Source of the DNA: Mucilaginibacter sp.
Lineage (GTDB): Bacteria > Bacteroidota > Bacteroidia > Sphingobacteriales > Sphingobacteriaceae
Reading direction: 5' to 3'
Length of the DNA: 35,395 nucleotides
Assembly (NCBI RefSeq): GCF_028288185.1
Contig: NZ_JAQBOF010000015.1
Coordinates: 1-35,395, forward strand
Shown in pieces: positions 32,036 to 35,395 of this stretch (its first letter is position 1; each line of letters starts with the position of its first letter). A program made the position numbers and the translations under genes. The notes below the pieces were generated by a model. That model did not search any database, was not told the DNA's origin, and saw only the letters and a list, made by a program, of their open reading frames with translations.

Positions 32036-33234
32036 TTTATCAATAAGGTTACTATTTTTTGGCAGATATCCTTAGCTACATCCTCCTTGCTTTTTAGGGC
32101 GAAGGTGGTAGTTTGCAAGTCGCGGTCTATAATGGTGATCTTATTGGTATCAGTCCTAAAACCCGCCCCCGCATCACTCAACGAATTTAGCACAATAAAG
32201 TCCAGGTTCTTCTTTTTAAGCTTAGCTATGGCGTTCTGCTCTTCGTTGTTGGTTTCCAAAGCAAAGCCTACCAGCAGTTGGCCCGGCTGTTTGTTATCGC
32301 CTAAGAACTTTAAGATATCCGTGGTCTTTTTGGTTTCGATGGTAAGGCCGCCATCCTGCTTCTTTATCTTTTGCAGCGCGATGGTAACCGGCGTGTAATC
32401 GGCCACGGCGGCGCTCATTACACATACGTTAGCATCGGTATAGTTCTGTTGGCAGGCTTCCAGCATTTCGGCAGCGGTAGTTATATCAATACGTTTAACA
32501 GAACGCTGCTTACTTACCTGCGCAGATGGCCCAGAAACCAATATAACATCAGCACCCAAGCGAGCTAACTCATCAGCCATGGAAAACCCCATCTTGCCTG
32601 ATGAATGGTTGCCTATAAAGCGCACCGGGTCTATAGCCTCATAAGTGGGGCCGGCAGTAACCAATACCTTCTTACCCACTAAAGGAAGTTTCTTTTTAAT
32701 ATCAGCAGTAAGGAAAGCCATAATCTCTTCCGGTTCGGCCATACGGCCCTCGCCATGCAGGCCACTGGCCAGCTCGCCGGTGCCGGGCGCTATCATGATA
32801 TTACCGAAAGTATGCAGGGTTTCAATATTAGCCGTGGTAGACGGGTGCTTCCACATATCCAGATCCATTGCCGGGGCAAAGTACACCGGGCATTTGGCTG
32901 ATAGGTAAACGGCGGTAAGCAAATTGTCAACCAATCCGTTAGCCATTTTAGCCAGGGTGTTGGCGCTGGCTGGGGCAATGATCAAAACATCGGCCCAAAG
33001 GCCCAGTTCTACGTGGTTGTTCCATTCGCCGGTTTCGGGTGCAAAGTATTCAGAATAAACTGGGTTTTTGGATAGGGTAGAAAGCGTTAAGGGCGTAATA
33101 AAGTTGGTAGCATCGGGCGTCATTATAACTTGTACGTTGGCTCCTGCCTTCACAAGCAGCCTCACCAATAAAGCCGATTTATAGGCAGCAATACTGCCAC
33201 ATACACCTAAAACTACATTTTTACCCTCAAGCAT
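32032..33234 (-). CDS. coaBC: Bifunctional CoaBC (phosphopantothenoylcysteine decarboxylase / phosphopantothenate-cysteine ligase)
   Basis: Two consecutive steps in coenzyme A synthesis. The CoaC flavoprotein half occupies residues about 1-180 (VVLGVCGSIAAYKS at the N-terminus; APASANTLAKMANGL; APAMDLDMW, where E. coli has PAMN). The CoaB half follows with LVTAGPTYEAIDPVRFI and NHSSGKMG. The ATG at 33234 is used because the alternative ATG at 33270, which adds MNFDFLFFYFNK, is upstream of the transcription start predicted from the -7 box at 33273-33280. The protein is then 400 residues, against 406 in E. coli. It overlaps porD by 4 bp. Confidence 0.94.
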   Translation of the reverse strand: MLEGKNVVLGVCGSIAAYKSALLVRLLVKAGANVQVIMTPDATNFITPLTLSTLSKNPVYSEYFAPETGEWNNHVELGLWADVLIIAPASANTLAKMANGLVDNLLTAVYLSAKCPVYFAPAMDLDMWKHPSTTANIETLHTFGNIMIAPGTGELASGLHGEGRMAEPEEIMAFLTADIKKKLPLVGKKVLVTAGPTYEAIDPVRFIGNHSSGKMGFSMADELARLGADVILVSGPSAQVSKQRSVKRIDITTAAEMLEACQQNYTDANVCVMSAAVADYTPVTIALQKIKKQDGGLTIETKKTTDILKFLGDNKQPGQLLVGFALETNNEEQNAIAKLKKKNLDFIVLNSLSDAGAGFRTDTNKITIIDRDLQTTTFALKSKEDVAKDICQKIVTLLIK

Positions 33235-33256
33235 CTTGTTAAAGTAAAAAAATAAA

Positions 33257-33305
33257 AAGTCAAAATTCAAAACAAAGGTAGCCCAATGCTTTTGAATTTT
33301 GACTT
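33257..33305. promoter_or_regulatory. coaBC promoter within a 16-bp perfect inverted repeat
   Basis: Arms AAGTCAAAATTCAAAA (33257-33272) and its exact complement (33290-33305) enclose the minus-strand -7 box TACCTTTG (33273-33280). Transcription would start near 33268, inside one arm. The arm word TTTGAATTTTGAC resembles a simple repeat known in these genomes, so regulation is only a possibility. Confidence 0.6.
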
Positions 33306-33328
33306 CAAACTTTTGAATTAAAAGGAGA

Positions 33329-33667
33329 CTATGCTTCTTTTATCGGATTGCGATAGTATATTTTACCATCTAAAAATTCCTGAACGGCAACCAATGATGG
33401 TTTAGGCATTCTTTCGTAATGTTTAGATATTTCAATTTGCTCACGATTTTCAAAGATCTCTTCTAAGTTATCGTTTGATGAAGCAAATTCAGAAAGCTTT
33501 GCATGCAATTCTTCCTTAACATTGTTTGATATCTGGTTTGCCCTTTTAGACATAATTACCAGCGACTCATAAATGTTTCCTGTTTCTACATCCAGTTCGC
33601 GTAAATCGCGGGTTACCGTGCTGTTTGCAATTGCAGGTTTTGTTGGGTTATTATTAATGTTACTCAT
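33329..33667 (-). CDS. rpoZ: RNA polymerase omega subunit, Bacteroidota type
   Basis: 112 residues. The central segment GNIYESLVIMSKRANQISN matches the conserved omega motif (an aromatic-E-x-V-x-x-x-x-x-R-A-x-Q-I pattern) that clamps the beta' C-terminus. The N- and C-terminal extensions are typical of Bacteroidota omegas, which are longer than the E. coli protein (91). It starts 11 bp after bamD ends, so the two are almost certainly co-transcribed. The position between bamD and coaBC is the conserved neighbourhood in this phylum. Confidence 0.85.
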   Translation of the reverse strand: MSNINNNPTKPAIANSTVTRDLRELDVETGNIYESLVIMSKRANQISNNVKEELHAKLSEFASSNDNLEEIFENREQIEISKHYERMPKPSLVAVQEFLDGKIYYRNPIKEA

Positions 33668-33678
33668 ATCTTATTTGA

Positions 33679-34605
33679 TTATGGCATTTTTTTATGAATG
33701 TCCTGTGTTTCTGATCTGGTCTGTATAAATACAGAGTCTTTTCTGGCTAATTTGCGGGCAAGTCTTTCGTTATCGTTTGCCTGGGCTATTATTCTTTTAG
33801 CATCCTGTATACCGGCTGCGCTATCTTTTTTTAGTTTCTGCGCTTGTGATAAATAAATACTTTTTGGGTATTTATCTGTAAACTGGTCGGCAAAAGTTAT
33901 AGCTTGTGTATAACGCTCTTCCTGTTTGTACTCGCGGCTTTGGTGCGCATACTCATATTGCGCTTTGATGGTTAAAAACTCCAGCTCTTCTGCATATTTA
34001 GTATCCGGGTAATCGCGCAGCGTATTACCAAACGCAATAACTGCCGATTGATTTTCGCCAATAGTTAAGTACAATTTAGCGTTCGAGTATGCTTTTAACT
34101 CTAAACGGTCGCGTAGGTCCTGTATCAATTTACTTGCTTCAGCAACACGCTCGCTTTTTGGATAAAGGTTAATAAACAATTGCAGCTTCTCTATACACTT
34201 ATAAGTATTCTCCTGGTCTAACGAGAAACCCGGTGCATCAAGGTAATAGCAATATGCCGTTAAAAATCTGGCTTCTTCAGCTCTCGGGTCAGACGGGTAT
34301 GAAGTAGCAAACTCATTAAAGTGATAAGCCGCGGCTGTATAGTCTTTCAACTTATAGTTAGCCATGGCATTCAAATAAAACAAATCGGTGGCGCCATCAG
34401 TACCGCGATAGCGTGTTAGCAGGGTTTCAAATAAACCCAATGCTTTGGCGTATTCTTTCTTCTCGTACAGCCTCTTGCCTTCCTGGAATTTTTTAGCATT
34501 ATCATTACTTAGCTTTAGCTTATCGTACTTGCTTTTACACCCAATTATGGCGAAAAGTAATACTATTAATAAGCCGGCAAATAATGGTAGTTGTTTTTTA
34601 AACAT
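33679..34605 (-). CDS. bamD: Outer-membrane assembly lipoprotein BamD
   Basis: 308 residues with a lipoprotein signal (hydrophobic stretch, then IIGC with Cys23). The mature protein is built of TPR-like repeats; visible ones include AKKFQEGKRLYEKKEYAKAL, MANYKLKDYTAAAYHFNEF, YPKSERVAEASKLIQDL, and YPKSIYLSQAQKL. BamD is the essential partner of BamA in beta-barrel insertion. It is longer than E. coli BamD (245), as usual in this phylum. A -7 box begins 4 bp before the ATG, so the mRNA is predicted to be leaderless. It is first gene of the bamD-rpoZ unit. Confidence 0.92.
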   Translation of the reverse strand: MFKKQLPLFAGLLIVLLFAIIGCKSKYDKLKLSNDNAKKFQEGKRLYEKKEYAKALGLFETLLTRYRGTDGATDLFYLNAMANYKLKDYTAAAYHFNEFATSYPSDPRAEEARFLTAYCYYLDAPGFSLDQENTYKCIEKLQLFINLYPKSERVAEASKLIQDLRDRLELKAYSNAKLYLTIGENQSAVIAFGNTLRDYPDTKYAEELEFLTIKAQYEYAHQSREYKQEERYTQAITFADQFTDKYPKSIYLSQAQKLKKDSAAGIQDAKRIIAQANDNERLARKLARKDSVFIQTRSETQDIHKKMP

Positions 34606-34609
34606 TTTG

Positions 34610-34639
34610 CAAAGATAAGGAATATTATAAATCAGTCAA
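34610..34639 (-). promoter_or_regulatory. bamD promoter
   Basis: On the minus strand TTG (34637-34639), a 19-bp gap, then TATCTTTG (34610-34617), a perfect -7 element. The last base of the box is 4 bp from the ATG at 34605, so transcription should start at or next to the initiation codon. Confidence 0.75.
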
Positions 34640-34917
34640 TTTTTTATTTAGAGGCTAATATATAAGGTGTTTTTTACTATATATATATATGGTGCCTATT
34701 TTAACATCTTTTAACGATTGGGATCAACTACTAGTATATAATAGTACACCATTTTAATAAATGGATGATACTATATATAGTAAGGCATTATAATTTGTTT
34801 ATTTACACAATAGCTTGGTCTGGCTACTTAATACCAACTACCAAATACTTTGCTTGATTTTTTTCAGGCTGATTTGCAAAGTGTTAACAATACACTTTCA
34901 TTATTTCTTACAAACTA
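34640..34917. other. AT-rich gene-free region upstream of the tandem promoters
   Basis: AT-rich, with a TATATATATATA run (34679-34690) and a TACTATATATAGTA palindrome (34769-34782); a possible upstream activation region for the promoters that follow. Near 34826 is a diverged copy of the 3897-3965 repeat arm. No ORF. Confidence 0.4.
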
Positions 34918-34948
34918 TTTGCACGGGTCAAAACTATATGTACCTTTG
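34918..34948 (+). promoter_or_regulatory. Tandem promoter P1
   Basis: TTTG (34918-34921), exactly 19 bp, TACCTTTG (34941-34948): a perfect Bacteroidota promoter. Just after the predicted start is a CCGC/GCGG hairpin (34953-34970). Confidence 0.8.
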
Positions 34949-35021
34949 CAGCCCGCAAAAGAGATAGCGGATTGTTCTAATAACACTTCAAAATACAAGC
35001 AAAAAATTATTTAAAATATAA

Positions 35022-35052
35022 TTTGCAGAAGTTAAAAAGGTTCATACCTTTG
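35022..35052 (+). promoter_or_regulatory. Tandem promoter P2
   Basis: TTTG (35022-35025), exactly 19 bp, TACCTTTG (35045-35052). It shares TACCTTTGCAG with P1 and is likewise followed at the predicted start by a GTCCC/GGGAC hairpin (35055-35073). Confidence 0.8.
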
Positions 35053-35395
35053 CAGTCCCAAAACAAACGGGACAAAATTAAAAGAGTTACCGAAAGCGAT
35101 TTTCGGATACAAAAAATTGAAAAAGTAATCACTGTTAAAAGTGAAAACATAATAGATCTGAACCGCGAGGCAAAGACAAATGTTCTTTTAGGAAATAGAA
35201 AATCATGTAGAAAAGCGGGCCGAATTTAGAGTTGGCAGTTTAAAGTTGGCAGTAAGCGGGAGGAGTTAGCAATAACAATAACTGCAAACTAATAACGGGT
35301 CACTGCAGGCTGGACAAGGAGGTTTGCGAGAAAAGAGGAAACTGGAGAGATATTGTATAAAGATATATATACAATGATTAACAGATTCTATTATT
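35053..35395 (+). other. Probable rRNA operon leader (gene begins beyond the window)
   Basis: Two perfect strong promoters, a 5' hairpin, a CCGAAA/TTTCGG hairpin (35091-35107), a boxA-like TGTTCTTTTA at 35181-35190 and no convincing ORF fit an rRNA leader. The sequence after P2 resembles what I recall ahead of rRNA genes in Sphingobacteriaceae. No 16S sequence is present before the edge. A GTTGGCAG-type repeat (35228-35290) lies inside the leader. Confidence 0.5.

Noticed and set aside
33235..33270. Upstream ATG for coaBC
   Set aside because: Upstream of the predicted transcription start; the extra residues (MNFDFLFFYFNK) are not family-like.
35023..35229. A plus-strand frame of 68 codons near the right edge
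   Set aside because: It starts with TTG inside the P2 -33 element and runs through the promoter, hairpins and the boxA-like site; composition is not gene-like.
34606..35395. tRNA or 16S rRNA gene at the right edge
   Set aside because: No cloverleaf and no 16S 5' sequence could be found within the window; only a leader is supported.

Overview
The window looks like chromosomal DNA from a member of the Bacteroidota, most likely family Sphingobacteriaceae (Mucilaginibacter/Pedobacter-like). The evidence is the gene families (outer-membrane beta-barrel protein with carboxypeptidase-like N-terminus, GH92, 6-bladed propeller, DUF4835/PorD, Bacteroidota-type FabI and RNA polymerase omega), repeated use of the Bacteroidota promoter signature (TTTG, about 19 bp, TAnnTTTG), scarcity of Shine-Dalgarno sites, and many palindromic intergenic repeats. 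The species assignment is inference. No tRNA, IS transposase, phage gene or CRISPR array was seen.

Layout. 1-3.9 kb (+): the 3' end of a large surface protein with an MG/carboxypeptidase-regulatory/plug-like architecture, then a modular GH27 alpha-galactosidase. 4.0-6.4 kb (+): rlmD, a conserved hypothetical gene and a phosphoribosyltransferase. 6.38-6.70 kb: a 316-bp element bounded by 37-bp inverted repeats that holds an orphan antitoxin-like ORF and a hairpin terminator. 6.7-8.4 kb (-): ettA. 8.7-12.9 kb (+): a secreted 6-bladed propeller and an outer-membrane beta-barrel protein. 13.3-16.5 kb (+): clpC and a small lipoprotein. 16.5-17.1 kb: a second inverted-repeat element with no gene. 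17.1-17.9 kb (-): fabI. 18.1-20.4 kb (+): a GH92 mannosidase. 20.4-20.6 kb: a nested palindrome. 20.6-22.8 kb (-): a cupin protein and recN. 22.9-25.4 kb (-): a BlaI repressor and M56 metalloprotease pair, followed by a divergent CheB-like methylesterase (+). 26.8-30.7 kb: small secreted proteins, including two beta-flower-like paralogues that flank a five-bladed glycosidase-like protein, and a VOC protein. 31.1-34.6 kb (-): bamD, rpoZ, coaBC and porD. 34.9-35.4 kb (+): two near-identical tandem promoters and a boxA-like site, probably the leader of an rRNA operon that starts beyond the window.

How it works together. bamD (outer-membrane assembly), rpoZ, coaBC (coenzyme A), porD (type IX secretion), recN (DNA repair) and fabI (fatty-acid synthesis) all lie on the minus strand in an order I recall as a tight cluster in other Bacteroidota. 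Here they are separated by accessory insertions of about 8.3 kb and 3.2 kb, rich in secreted proteins and palindromes. The glycosidases (GH27, GH92, the five-bladed protein) fit plant or fungal glycan breakdown but do not form a classical SusC/SusD locus.

The best candidates for something undescribed are: the BlaI/M56 pair, with two palindromic operators around its promoter and a sensor tail whose repeats step from 23 to 16 residues; the 24-bp perfect hairpin immediately before a beta-flower start codon; and the inverted-repeat element carrying an antitoxin fragment.
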